From Sphingomonas sp. CCH9-E2 (GTDB lineage: Bacteria; Pseudomonadota; Alphaproteobacteria; Sphingomonadales; Sphingomonadaceae): DNA of 64,000 nt. Under the pieces are notes generated by a model. The model searched no databases. It saw only the letters and a program-made list of their open reading frames with translations, and was not told where the DNA came from. Location of the stretch: the NCBI RefSeq assembly GCF_001557215.1, contig NZ_LSJM01000305.1, positions 1-64,000 on the forward strand. Direction: 5' to 3'. Numbering within the stretch: position 1 is the stretch's first letter; each line of letters opens with the position of its first letter. Position numbers and translations under genes: made by a program. Shown in pieces: positions 1-8,392 of the stretch.

Positions 1-1
1 T

Positions 2-145
2 CAAAGCCCGCCTGCGGCGACCATCGAACCGCGCAAGCCCACCCTCTTTGTCGTGCTGAACGTCAGGGCGGATCCAGCAGCGGCTGCTCCGGCGCCAGCC
101 GGGGAGCTGTTCGTAACTCTGCGTCGGGACCGCGTGGTCCCCTGA
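2..145 (+). CDS. C-terminal end of an unidentified protein (partial)
   Basis: An open frame runs from the left window edge to a TGA at 143-145, giving 47 residues. It has coding-like composition: a Pro/Lys stretch, a hydrophobic strand (LFVVLNV), an Ala/Pro-rich linker and a final strand (ELFVTLRRD). A strong hairpin follows the stop, which supports a real gene end. The start lies outside the window and too little is visible to name a family. It could be chance, because GC-rich DNA often holds open frames. Confidence 0.35.
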   Translation, partial: QSPPAATIEPRKPTLFVVLNVRADPAAAAPAPAGELFVTLRRDRVVP

Positions 146-178
146 TCCGTCCTGCTGTCACCGTCGCGCCCAGCTCCG

Positions 179-213
179 CTCGACGACCCGCTCTGCTGGA
201 ACGGGTCGTCGAG
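179..213. terminator. Bidirectional hairpin between convergent genes
   Basis: Bases 179-190 and 202-213 form a perfect 12-bp inverted repeat with an 11-base loop. It sits between the end of the partial + strand frame (145) and the end of the - strand gene (247). There is no clear T-run, so factor-independent termination is not certain; the position between convergent genes is the main argument. Confidence 0.5.
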
Positions 214-246
214 GTCGATGGCGATGAGATTACTTCTTGAGCAGGA

Positions 247-918
247 TCAGGCCGCGCGGCGCCGAGGCGGCGGCAGGTCGCGCAGCGGCAGATAGAGCAA
301 CTTGAAATAGTCTTCGGCAAGCTGGCGCGCGGTGTCCGGCAGCAGCTTCTTGATCGAGCCGGTGAACGCGCTGGCATAGAATAGAGGCTTGCCGGGCGCG
401 CCGCGGGCGCGTTCCTGAAACAGACGAAACATGACACGGACCAGCTCGGTGCTTTTCGGCCGGCTGACATGATCGTCGCAATCGGAATCGATCGTGATGC
501 AGTCCCATGCGAGCTCGGCATATTGCCGCGCCATCTTGACCATCATCATTGGCCGGTTGTGTGCCTGACAGACATAATAGTGACGATCGTTCGCGGCGCG
601 ATCGCCTTTTCTGAACCAGGTATAGGGTGTCTCGTCGAGGACATCCTCGCGCATCGCGGCCGGGAAAGCGCCGACCGCGATGTTGGGATAGCCGAGTGTC
701 TCGAGCCGCCCGGCGAACAGCCCGGCGTCGGCGTCGGCGAGCGCGGGCGGCTTGCAGGTCTCGGCGGCGATGGCCGCGCGTAGCGCAGCGTTGGTGCCGA
801 AGCCGAGGCTGAATGCCAGCGCTTCGGTGAGATGTCCCGAACGAATTTCAGGCAGGGACATGCGCAGCGCCGCCTTGGCAGCGTCGATATTGGCTTGAGT
901 CAGGATGAATAAAGGCAT
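247..918 (-). CDS. Hypothetical ICE-associated protein
   Basis: The gene encodes 223 residues from an ATG at 918, with a weak AGGACG ribosome site about ten bases upstream. The N-terminal 45 residues are helical with a pattern (HLTEALAFSLGF, then NAALRAAIA) that resembles the short N-terminal module of the glyoxalase-related Glyoxalase_8 family; this likeness is from memory and weak. The middle part is rich in Cys, His and Met (YYVCQAHN, then PMMMVKMA), and the C-terminus is basic. No catalytic motif, signal peptide or membrane segment is visible. It is divergent from the gene at 1359 and lies near the ICE relaxase, so it is most likely an accessory ICE gene. Function unknown. Confidence 0.65.
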   Translation of the reverse strand: MPLFILTQANIDAAKAALRMSLPEIRSGHLTEALAFSLGFGTNAALRAAIAAETCKPPALADADAGLFAGRLETLGYPNIAVGAFPAAMREDVLDETPYTWFRKGDRAANDRHYYVCQAHNRPMMMVKMARQYAELAWDCITIDSDCDDHVSRPKSTELVRVMFRLFQERARGAPGKPLFYASAFTGSIKKLLPDTARQLAEDYFKLLYLPLRDLPPPRRRAA

Positions 919-1358
919 GACGAACCGTCCTCATGTGAAGGCCGCTTATCGCCGATTACAAGACGGCCCGAGGGTCCGGCTGTCGAACGCTTGTCGCTCT
1001 GCTCTGCTTGGACCCGGCGACAGGTCAGGTGAGAGGAACCGGCTTCACATCATAATCGGGTCTGCGGGGCGGGCAAGACGATCGAGCGCCAAGCTTGTGG
1101 ATAAGGAGGCTCGTCTCGGATCGTCCCAGCATGGCGGCTGCCAGCGCGCCTGTGCAAGGCCGGCGGCCCCTCCAATTTTGCTGCGACAATGAGCGTGCTG
1201 CGCACGCGCGTTTGTTCGTAGCCGCGCAACAAAATCGGTTCCTCCGCCGCCGCTGCGCGGTGCCTGCGCTACGCTCCGGCAGCCCTGACAGGCACGCCGG
1301 CAACCGCCGTCGAGAGGCTGTCTTCGAAGCGGAAGACGTCAAGCGACAGGAGGTTCTC
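919..1358. other. Gene-free divergent intergenic region
   Basis: This 440-base stretch separates two divergent small genes and should contain both promoters. No ORF with a ribosome site and no RNA gene is recognisable. Open frames here have no coding pattern. A purine-rich site (CAGGAGG, 1347-1353) at its right end is the ribosome site of the following gene. Confidence 0.5.
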
Positions 1359-1718
1359 ATGACCATGTTTCAACCGATTTCGCAGTGTTCGCATCGCGTG
1401 ATGGCGACGCTCGTGGCAGGGCTCGAACTGGAATTCGGGCGCGGCGCCGCGGAAGCGCTGGCGGCACGGTTTATCGCGGCGGAGGAGTGCGATTTCATCT
1501 GGGATGCACGGGTCGAAGAGCGCTGGCTGGGTGCCTATGAAGCGCTTGAGGAGGAGGGGTTCGAGTTCGACCGGGTTGCCGTGATCGGGGCTCTGGATGG
1601 CCACTGGTTCGCTGCGATCTGCATCATCGATGGCGATGGAAACCCGCATGGGATGATCGCGCGGCGCAGCTTCTCAGGCGCGCGGGCAGCGCGAAAGGCG
1701 TTCGAGACACTGCATTGA
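1359..1718 (+). CDS. Small acidic hypothetical protein
   Basis: The ATG at 1359 is preceded at six bases by a strong CAGGAGG site, which decides the start over longer upstream frames. The product is 119 residues, acidic in the first two thirds (many Glu/Asp, for example EERWLGAYEALEEEG), then a beta-rich segment (GHWFAAICIIDGDG) and a basic end (ARRSFSGARAARKAF). There is no signal peptide or membrane helix. A good intrinsic terminator follows at 1735. No family is recognised. Its position just upstream of the relaxase suggests an ICE accessory or regulatory role, which is inference only. Confidence 0.7.
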   Translation: MTMFQPISQCSHRVMATLVAGLELEFGRGAAEALAARFIAAEECDFIWDARVEERWLGAYEALEEEGFEFDRVAVIGALDGHWFAAICIIDGDGNPHGMIARRSFSGARAARKAFETLH

Positions 1719-1734
1719 TCGAAGCGAAGATGCG

Positions 1735-1779
1735 GCCGGGATGCGGTGTCGGACAGGCATCGCATCCCGGCTTCTTTTG
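1735..1779 (+). terminator. Intrinsic terminator after the 1359-1718 gene
   Basis: Bases 1735-1745 and 1761-1771 form a perfect 11-bp GC-rich stem with a 15-base loop, followed directly by a T-rich tract (TTCTTTT, 1772-1778). It begins 16 bases after the stop codon, the expected place for a rho-independent terminator. Confidence 0.8.
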
Positions 1780-1863
1780 TCCTCGGCGAGGGTGGATAGC
1801 GAGCCACCAGGACACCGATGGACGGCCCGAGCTGAAGGGCCGCGTAAGGCAAGATAAAGCTGT

Positions 1864-1944
1864 GGCACCGGTGGTGCCGCAAGTGATTGTCTGCACATCG
1901 TTTTTCAGGGATTTCTGTGGCACTGCCCGACGCGCGCCAGTGCC
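1864..1944. other. Candidate origin of transfer (oriT) region
   Basis: The 270 bases between the terminator at 1779 and the relaxase start hold no gene but do hold two inverted repeats: GGCACC/GGTGCC with a 3-base centre (1864-1878), and GGCACTG/CAGTGCC with a 12-base loop (1919-1944). Both share the GGCAC core, and an AT-rich stretch (about 1880-1915) lies between them. In related ICEs oriT lies next to the relaxase gene and carries such repeats. The nick site cannot be read from the sequence alone. Confidence 0.35.
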
Positions 1945-2048
1945 GTTCTGGCCGGAATCGACGGATTTCCGCGGCGTTCGATGGCACCGGTTTTCATGCG
2001 CGCAGAGGCGGGCCATGCTGTCTCGATACCTATGGCGGAATGCCTCTC

Positions 2049-4031
2049 ATGGCCGACGAAAACGAGTTCGAACCGCGGCTTGGCCGGATGCGCAGCACCG
2101 GCGGCAAGCGGGTCCGGAAATATCTTGGTCGCGTGCTCGCAGCCGCCAATCTCGCGCGGGGCGGCGCTGCGGGCTTCGGCGTCAAGCGCGCCGGCTTCTC
2201 GGGTGCCAGGATCGGCCGTGGCGCCGGGATCGGTCGCGTGCTTGCCGGTCGCGGCAGTCGCAGCGCCTATGGCGCGCGTCGCGTCATCATCAAGGCGAGC
2301 ATCGTCAAGCTCGCCGGCAAGGGGTCTGGAGCCGCGGTCGCGCACCTGCGCTATCTCCAGCGCGACGGCACCACGCGCGATGGTCAGCCGGGGCGGCTCT
2401 ACGGGCCTGACGATGATGTAGTCGATGGTAAGGGATTCCGGGAGCGCTGGGCTGGCGACCGCCACCAGTTCCGCTTCATCGTTTCGGCTGAGGATGGCGC
2501 GCAATATGAGGATCTCAAGCCTCTGACCCGGCGGCTGATGGCGCGGGTCGAGGAAGATCTCGGGACCAAGCTCGACTGGGTTGCTATCGACCATTTCAAC
2601 ACCGGCCACCCGCACACCCATATCGTCGTGCGCGGCAGGGACCAGTTCGGCGCCGATCTCATCATCGCGCGGGACTATCTGACAAGCGGCATGCGCGAGC
2701 GGGCGTGCGAGCTGGTTGATCTCGATCTCGGGCCGCGCTCGGCGCGTGAAATCGAAGCCAGCCTGCGCGCCGAGGTCGAGCAGGAACGGCTAACCTCGCT
2801 CGACCGGTCGTTGCTGCGCGATGCGCAGGCCGGGGTCGTGTCGACCGCCCGGGGCGACGCGTTCGATCAGGCGCTCCGCGCCGGGCGGCTCGCCAAGCTG
2901 AGGCGGCTTGGCCTGGCTGAGCCGGTTGGTGGGACGAGCTGGCGTCTCGCGCCCGGACTGGACGACACGCTTCGGCGCCTGGCCGAGCGCGGCGACATCG
3001 TTCGCACGATGCAGCGCGAGTTCACGCGCCGCGGAATGGACCGAGCAAGCGCTGACCAGGCGATCTATGATCCGTCAGCGCCACACGCGCGTCCGCTGGT
3101 GGGTCGTCTCATTGGCCGAGGCCTCGCCGACGAGCATGCCGATCATCACTATCTGATCGTCGATGGGATTGACGGGCGCAGCCATTACGTGGCGATCGGC
3201 AAGGGCGCGGGCCTCGATATCGTGCCCGAGGGCGCGGTGGTTCGGATCGACCCGCAGCGCGCGGATGCGCGTGCGGTCGACCGCACCGTTGCCGCCGTCG
3301 CTGCGGCCAATGCCGGACGCTACGATATCGACGCGCATCTCCGCCACGATCCGAGCGCGACCCAGGCGTTCGCCGAAACGCATATCCGCCGGCTCGAGGC
3401 GATACGGCGGCTAAGCGGAAATGTGACTCGTGAACCCTCCGGACAATGGATCGTCGCCGAGGACCATCTCGAGCGCGCCGCGGCGCATGAGGCGAGGCTG
3501 CTGCGGGACCGGCCTGTGGCGGTCGAGATCCTGTCCTCGCAGCCATTGTCCCGACTGGTAGTGGCGGATGCCGCAACCTGGCTCGATCGAAGCCTGGTCG
3601 CGGCGGAACCCTTGGCGCTGCGCGAAACGGGATTCGGCTCCGAGGTTCGCGACGCGCAGGATCGCCGCCGGCAATGGCTGATCGCGCAGGGTCTGGCCGA
3701 GCAAGCGGAAGGCGCAACGGGCTATCGTCCCGACCTTCTCTCGACCTTGCAGCGGCGCGAGCTCCTGCGGGTTGCTGGACAGCTGTCGGAGGAGCTCGAC
3801 CTATCGTTTGCCGATCCCGCGCCGGGTGCGCGGATTGAGGGCATCGTGCGGCGCCGGATTGACTTGGTCAGCGGGCGGTTTGCGCTGATCGAGAAGTCGC
3901 GTGAATTCACGCTGGTGCCTTGGCGGCCAGTGTTGGAGCGGCAGGTCGGAAAGCCGGTGTCGGGGATGATGCGCGGTGACGGTGTCAGCTGGTCGTTCGG
4001 GCGGGCGCGACAGGGGCCGGTGATCGACTGA
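2049..4031 (+). CDS. rlxS: RlxS-type relaxase with DUF3363 region
   Basis: This conjugative relaxase nicks oriT and leads the transferred strand into the type IV secretion channel. The start at 2049 gives 660 residues; the GGCGGA before it is the only plausible ribosome site, and the frame stays open further upstream. The N-terminus is very basic (about residues 10-85). A candidate catalytic Tyr102 lies in RYLQRDG. The three-His metal motif is clear: H182, then HPHTH with H187, H189 and H191. The C-terminal half, to about residue 650, matches the DUF3363 layout seen in the relaxases of sphingomonad and Mesorhizobium ICEs. It is followed by the defence block rather than directly by traG. Family assignment is strong; the exact start and the nucleophile are inferred. 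Confidence 0.9.
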   Translation: MADENEFEPRLGRMRSTGGKRVRKYLGRVLAAANLARGGAAGFGVKRAGFSGARIGRGAGIGRVLAGRGSRSAYGARRVIIKASIVKLAGKGSGAAVAHLRYLQRDGTTRDGQPGRLYGPDDDVVDGKGFRERWAGDRHQFRFIVSAEDGAQYEDLKPLTRRLMARVEEDLGTKLDWVAIDHFNTGHPHTHIVVRGRDQFGADLIIARDYLTSGMRERACELVDLDLGPRSAREIEASLRAEVEQERLTSLDRSLLRDAQAGVVSTARGDAFDQALRAGRLAKLRRLGLAEPVGGTSWRLAPGLDDTLRRLAERGDIVRTMQREFTRRGMDRASADQAIYDPSAPHARPLVGRLIGRGLADEHADHHYLIVDGIDGRSHYVAIGKGAGLDIVPEGAVVRIDPQRADARAVDRTVAAVAAANAGRYDIDAHLRHDPSATQAFAETHIRRLEAIRRLSGNVTREPSGQWIVAEDHLERAAAHEARLLRDRPVAVEILSSQPLSRLVVADAATWLDRSLVAAEPLALRETGFGSEVRDAQDRRRQWLIAQGLAEQAEGATGYRPDLLSTLQRRELLRVAGQLSEELDLSFADPAPGARIEGIVRRRIDLVSGRFALIEKSREFTLVPWRPVLERQVGKPVSGMMRGDGVSWSFGRARQGPVID

Positions 4032-4188
4032 GTTGCCAGTGGCATCGAAAACGCGGATCGACTGCTGCGGAGGCTGGAAAGTAGCAAAAGCTAGTAGGGG
4101 ACATTCCCTTCTGTCCGCTTCGCGCCCTTTAATCGGACGAGTAGGAGTTTTTGCGTACTCCCAAAAGCTGCCGGTAGAGTTTTGACGG

Positions 4189-4217
4189 TTTGCAGAACGC
4201 CATCGCAGGCCGATAAT
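4189..4217 (+). promoter_or_regulatory. Candidate sigma-70 promoter of the gajA-gajB pair
   Basis: TTTGCA (4189-4194) and GATAAT (4212-4217) are separated by 17 bases, a fair match to a housekeeping promoter, about 90 bases before the TTG start of the nuclease gene. It suggests that the defence pair is transcribed separately from the relaxase. Confidence 0.4.
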
Positions 4218-4306
4218 GATCGTCTCGCGCCTTTTTCCTCCCCATCGAGTCGGGGATAAATAAGCAGCGAGTGAAACGATGAAGGGCATGGCGCCGGGGG
4301 GCTGCT

Positions 4307-6166
4307 TTGAAGATTTACGCCGTATCGATCGAGAATTTCCGGGGCATTAGTTCTGCGAATCTGGTGCTGCCCGACCATGCCGTGCTCATCGGCGACAACA
4401 ACACGGGCAAATCCTCGGTCTTGGAAGCAATAGATCTTGCGCTCGGGCCGGATAGACTGAGTCGTCGCCCTCCAGTCGATGAGCATGATTTTTTTGAGGG
4501 CAAATATCTTCCCGTGGCCGCAGCCTCCGCGGAGGGGGGTGCCGTGCCCGATGCGTCTGGAGAGGCACCCGTCGCCGAAGCCCCGAAGATCACCGTCGAA
4601 GTCACCATAGTCGGCCTGGCGGAAGAGCAGGAGGCTAGGTTCGGCGGCAATATCGAGTGGCTCAATGTCGAAACCGGCGATTTCTTCACCGAGGCCAACC
4701 CGGCGGGTGTTGATGCAGCGAACATCAAGGCGGCGCTGCGCGTCACCTTCATCGGCGGCTACGATTCCGATGAGGACGATTTTGTCGGCAACACCTTCTA
4801 TTCGCGCAGCCTGACGGAGGGAGATAAGCCCGAACCGTTCTCCAAGAAGGACAAACAGCATTGCGGCTTCTTGTTCCTGCGCTCTCTGCGCACCGGCTCG
4901 CGCGCGCTGAGCCTGGAGCATGGCAGCCTGCTCGACATCATCCTGCGGCTGAAGGAAATTCGGCCGCAGATGTGGGAGGGCACGATCGGCACGCTTGCTG
5001 CCTTCGACGTGGCAAGTGATCCCGCGCTGGGCATTTCCGGCGTGCTCGACAGCATCGACAAGTCGTTGAAGAAATATGTACCGCGCGAATGGGGTGTGAA
5101 GCCGCACCTCAAGGTGTCGAATCTCACGCGTGAGCATCTGCGCAAGGTCGTGACTGCCTTCATTGCCACCGGCGATGGCGATCACGCCGCGCCCTTCTAT
5201 CGCCAGGGCACCGGCACGATAAACATGTTGGTGTTGGCTATGCTGTCGCAGATCGCTGAGGACAAGCAGAACGTTATCTTCGCCATGGAAGAGGTCGAGA
5301 CTGCGATCCCTCCCTATGCCCAGAAGCGGATCGTGCATGAGCTGCGAAAGTTGGCCGCGCAGTCGATCGTCACATCGCACTCGCCCTATGTCCTGGAAGA
5401 ATTCAAGCTCGACGAGACCGTGATCCTGTCGCGGGCCAATGACGGTGTGCTCACTCAAGCGCAGATAGCGTTACCCGACAGCGTAAAGCACAAGCGCTAT
5501 CGGCAGGAGTTTCGCACGCGTTTCTGCGAAGGCCTCCTGTCCCGTCGCGTGCTGATCGCCGAAGGCGCCACCGAGGCCAGCGCCTTTCCGGTGGCCGCGC
5601 GGCGGCTGTCGGAGCTAAATCCCGCCACCTATGCCTCGCTTGAGGCGCTCGGCATCTGCATCATCGATGCGGGCACCGAGTCCCAGATCGCCGATCTCGC
5701 CGGGCTGTATAAGGGTCTCGGCAAGCGGACGTTCGGGCTTTGCGACAAGCAGACCGATCCGGCGAAGGCGGCAATCGAAGCCCAGGTCGAGCGGCTGTTC
5801 ATGCACGAGGAAAAGGGGATCGAAGATCTCATCCTCAAGAATACGACCCAGGATGCGCTTGAACGGTTCTCCGACGCGCTCGACTGGCCGCCGCATATCC
5901 TTGCGAAACATGCGAATCCGAAGGCCAATGTGATCGCGGCGCTGAAAGAGTATTTCGGCTGGGCAAAGGGCAACTGGGGCATCGCCGATTTCCTCGGCCA
6001 GTGCTCCGAGGCCGAAATCCCGTCCTGGATCCGCGATGCCTGCATAATGCTGAAGGCGATCTGTGATCCACCGGCCGCGCCGCCTGCGGCGCCGATCCCG
6101 CCTGTGCCGCCAGCTCCCCCGGCAGGGAACAGCGGGCAAGTCGCTGCCCCCGCACCGGGCGTTTAG
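4307..6166 (+). CDS. gajA: OLD-family ATPase/TOPRIM nuclease, GajA-like (Gabija)
   Basis: The product has 619 residues. The N-terminal ABC-type ATPase has a Walker A (GDNNTGKSS, K35), a signature-like GTGTINML, a Walker B (FAMEEVE, E328) and an H-loop (VTSHSP). The C-terminal TOPRIM nuclease shows E419 in LIAEGATE and the acidic CDKQTD (D480). This is the layout of class 2 OLD proteins, whose paired helicase gene defines Gabija anti-phage defence; GajA there is a DNA nicking enzyme restrained by nucleotides. The start is TTG at 4307: upstream ATGs are out of frame and the nearest in-frame GTG is followed by a stop. A Pro/Ala-rich tail ends the protein. It is slightly longer than Bacillus GajA as I remember it. 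The gajB gene follows after 8 bases. Confidence 0.85.
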   Translation: MKIYAVSIENFRGISSANLVLPDHAVLIGDNNTGKSSVLEAIDLALGPDRLSRRPPVDEHDFFEGKYLPVAAASAEGGAVPDASGEAPVAEAPKITVEVTIVGLAEEQEARFGGNIEWLNVETGDFFTEANPAGVDAANIKAALRVTFIGGYDSDEDDFVGNTFYSRSLTEGDKPEPFSKKDKQHCGFLFLRSLRTGSRALSLEHGSLLDIILRLKEIRPQMWEGTIGTLAAFDVASDPALGISGVLDSIDKSLKKYVPREWGVKPHLKVSNLTREHLRKVVTAFIATGDGDHAAPFYRQGTGTINMLVLAMLSQIAEDKQNVIFAMEEVETAIPPYAQKRIVHELRKLAAQSIVTSHSPYVLEEFKLDETVILSRANDGVLTQAQIALPDSVKHKRYRQEFRTRFCEGLLSRRVLIAEGATEASAFPVAARRLSELNPATYASLEALGICIIDAGTESQIADLAGLYKGLGKRTFGLCDKQTDPAKAAIEAQVERLFMHEEKGIEDLILKNTTQDALERFSDALDWPPHILAKHANPKANVIAALKEYFGWAKGNWGIADFLGQCSEAEIPSWIRDACIMLKAICDPPAAPPAAPIPPVPPAPPAGNSGQVAAPAPGV

Positions 6167-6174
6167 AGGGCGCG

Positions 6175-7998
6175 ATGGTCGATCTGACGTCGGCGCAAAA
6201 GGATGTTCTGACTGCCGAGGGGCATCAGCTCGTCGTGGGCGGTCCTGGCTCGGGCAAGACCACCGTGTCGATCTTGAAGGCAGCGAAGATCGCGCGGGAG
6301 AAACTGAGGCCGGGGCAGCGCATCCTTTTTCTCAGCTTTGCGCGTGCGACCGTCTCGCGCGTGTTCGAGGCGATCGATGAAGAACAGTCGGTCACAAAGG
6401 AGGAAAAGAAGCGGATCGAAGTCGATACCTATCACTCCTTCTTCTGGAGAATCCTCAAGGCGCACGGCTATTTGGTCGGATTTCCGCGGCGGATGACGAT
6501 CCTGACGCCGCCGAACGAGGCGATCGCGCTGTCGGCGATCCGCAGCAGCTTCAAGGCGCCGTCCAAGTTGTCGGACGAGGAGAAGGCGCAGAAGGCCGCT
6601 CTGGAAGTGGCCGAGCGCATGCGGTTGGCGACTGAGGAGGGCAAGGTCTGTTTCGACCTGTTCGCGGAGCGGGTGGCCATCTTGCTGCACGGTTCGACCA
6701 AGGTCCGCAAGCTTGTGTCGACCATGTACCCGTTCATCATCCTCGACGAGTTCCAGGACACTAGCGCCGAGCAATGGCGCGCGGTCGAGGCGATTGGCAA
6801 GAGCAGCACGCTAATCGCGCTGGCCGATCCTGAACAGCGAATCTTCGATTTTATCGGTGCCGATCCGGAGCGGCTGAACCACTTCAAGCAGGCGTTCAAG
6901 CCGTCCGAGCACGACCTGGCCGGGGACAATCACCGGAGCAAAGGCACCGATATCGCGATCTTCGGCAATCACCTCCTCACGGGCAAGTTTCGCGACGAGC
7001 CCTATCAGGGCGTCGAATATGAGGGGTTCGCGTCGAACCCTAACCAAGCCTATGCGTCGCTCGTCACGCAGGTTCTTCAGGCGCGGCAACGGCTCCTTGC
7101 GCTGGGTCGCCGGGACTGGTCGCTTGCGATCCTGGTTCCGACCAAGCGTATGACGCGTCTCGTGTCTGACAATCTGCGCGCGCCATTCGGAAATGTGCCG
7201 CCAATTGCGCATACAGCGGCGGTGGATATGGAAGGCCCGATCCTCGCCGCCGAGGTGATCGCCTTCCTCCTGCAACAGCGCAGTCACAGCGGTTGTTTGG
7301 ATGAATTTGTCGACGTGCTCTGTAGCTTCTTCGACGGACGCGGCGGGGCAGCGCCGACGAAGGGCCATCTGGCCGACGCCGCGCGTTTTAGGTCGGCACT
7401 GGAAAAGTGGAATGGATGCCTCGCCAAGGGCAAGGCACCGCCAGGTAACAGTGTCCTCCAGGCCACGTTCGCGGTTCACCAGGCTGCGACGGCCATCGCC
7501 TTGACCGGACAGCCCGATGCCGATTGGGCTGCGGTTCGAGCCGTCCTTGAAGCTGGCGCCTGCACGCGGCTTGTTGAGGTGGCGCAGGAAGCCCGCAATG
7601 TCCGCCTGCTCGAACGCGGCACACAGCTGCGTCAAAGCCTCTCACAGGATTGGCGCGAAACCGGCGGCTATAAGAACGCCCTCCCAATTACGCGGCAGTC
7701 CTTCGTCCAGGAGCACTTCGCGACGGCACACAAACCCGAATCCGGCATCGTCGTGATGAACATGCACAAGGCCAAAGGGAAGCAGTTCGACGAAGTCATC
7801 ATCTTCGAAGGCTGGCCGAAGCGGTTCAAAGGCGAAATTGTGGGCAACCCTGATCGTATCGTTGGCGGCAATGTGAACTCAGGCGCGATGACTCAGGCCC
7901 GCCAGAATTTTCGCGTCAGCGTGACCCGCGCCAAGATGCGTACGACGATCATGTCCCCTAAAGATGACGTCTGCGTATTGCTGATCCCCGTCGAATAG
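6175..7998 (+). CDS. gajB: UvrD-like superfamily 1 helicase, GajB-like (Gabija)
   Basis: The product has 607 residues with a complete set of SF1 helicase motifs: the Q-motif region (LTSAQKDVL), Walker A (GGPGSGKTT, K28), a motif Ia region (LFLSFARAT), Walker B (DEFQD, D191-D195), motif III (ALADPEQRIFDFIG), motif IV (NHRS), motif V (NMHKAKGKQFDEVI) and motif VI (VSVTRAK) near the C-terminus. It follows gajA by 8 bases and is surely co-transcribed. In Gabija the helicase is thought to sense or process phage DNA and to assist GajA. It is about 100 residues longer than the reference GajB as I recall it, so this may be a divergent subtype. A repair-only UvrD/PcrA role is less likely given the partner. 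Confidence 0.85.
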   Translation: MVDLTSAQKDVLTAEGHQLVVGGPGSGKTTVSILKAAKIAREKLRPGQRILFLSFARATVSRVFEAIDEEQSVTKEEKKRIEVDTYHSFFWRILKAHGYLVGFPRRMTILTPPNEAIALSAIRSSFKAPSKLSDEEKAQKAALEVAERMRLATEEGKVCFDLFAERVAILLHGSTKVRKLVSTMYPFIILDEFQDTSAEQWRAVEAIGKSSTLIALADPEQRIFDFIGADPERLNHFKQAFKPSEHDLAGDNHRSKGTDIAIFGNHLLTGKFRDEPYQGVEYEGFASNPNQAYASLVTQVLQARQRLLALGRRDWSLAILVPTKRMTRLVSDNLRAPFGNVPPIAHTAAVDMEGPILAAEVIAFLLQQRSHSGCLDEFVDVLCSFFDGRGGAAPTKGHLADAARFRSALEKWNGCLAKGKAPPGNSVLQATFAVHQAATAIALTGQPDADWAAVRAVLEAGACTRLVEVAQEARNVRLLERGTQLRQSLSQDWRETGGYKNALPITRQSFVQEHFATAHKPESGIVVMNMHKAKGKQFDEVIIFEGWPKRFKGEIVGNPDRIVGGNVNSGAMTQARQNFRVSVTRAKMRTTIMSPKDDVCVLLIPVE

Positions 7999-8392
7999 CC
8001 TGACTAGCGCGCTGCAATGCGTCGGGGACCTCGGCTAGGTCAGCCCCGGCATCCTAACCGCGGTGGCTGAGCCGGCGCCAAGGGGGCACGCAACGCTTCA
8101 TCGATCTCCCCAAGGCAACTGCTCACGCCAAGTCCATGTCAGCATGTTTGGCGACACGGCTAACGCGCTCTCGTCCCCGAAAGCCGCCAGACGACTCACA
8201 GCCAGTAGTCGCCATCGCGTTCGCGCAAACCTACCTGGGGTGTCCGGCGGCCCCGGAAGTTGAGAAACGCGCTTGAGACGCGCGCCCATGAGGGCCATCC
8301 GACGCCGCCGAACGGGCTCTTCCTATCGTTCAAACGATTGCGGTGCCAACCCGCGCTTGCCATTCCGCCCGCGCTCGCCGAAGATTCCCTTG
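7999..8392. other. Gene-free spacer between gajB and the MNT-HEPN gene
   Basis: These 394 bases hold no ORF with a ribosome site. A hairpin with arms CGGGG-ACCT (8023-8031) and AGGT-cag-CCCCG (8037-8048) lies 25 bases after the gajB stop and may stop transcription weakly, since no T-run follows. Near the right end lies one copy of a 13-base repeat (8321-8333). Confidence 0.45.
8321..8333 (+). repeat. 13-bp direct repeat, copy 1
   Basis: TCCTATCGTTCAA occurs here and again, identical, at 9356-9368. The two copies flank the nucleotidyltransferase-HEPN gene. Each copy begins a short CGTT...AACG inverted repeat. Confidence 0.5.

Noticed and set aside
4091-5458. 455-codon open frame on the minus strand
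   Set aside because: Antisense to gajA; the gajA frame has complete ATPase motifs, this one has none.
8063-8263. Small open frame between gajB and the MNT-HEPN gene
   Set aside because: No ribosome site, no coding pattern and no similarity that I recognise.
8305-8330. Possible ECF/EcfG-type promoter (GAAC...CGTT) before the MNT-HEPN gene
   Set aside because: The spacing between GAAC and CGTT is only about 13 bases, too short for the GGAAC-N16/17-CGTT pattern.
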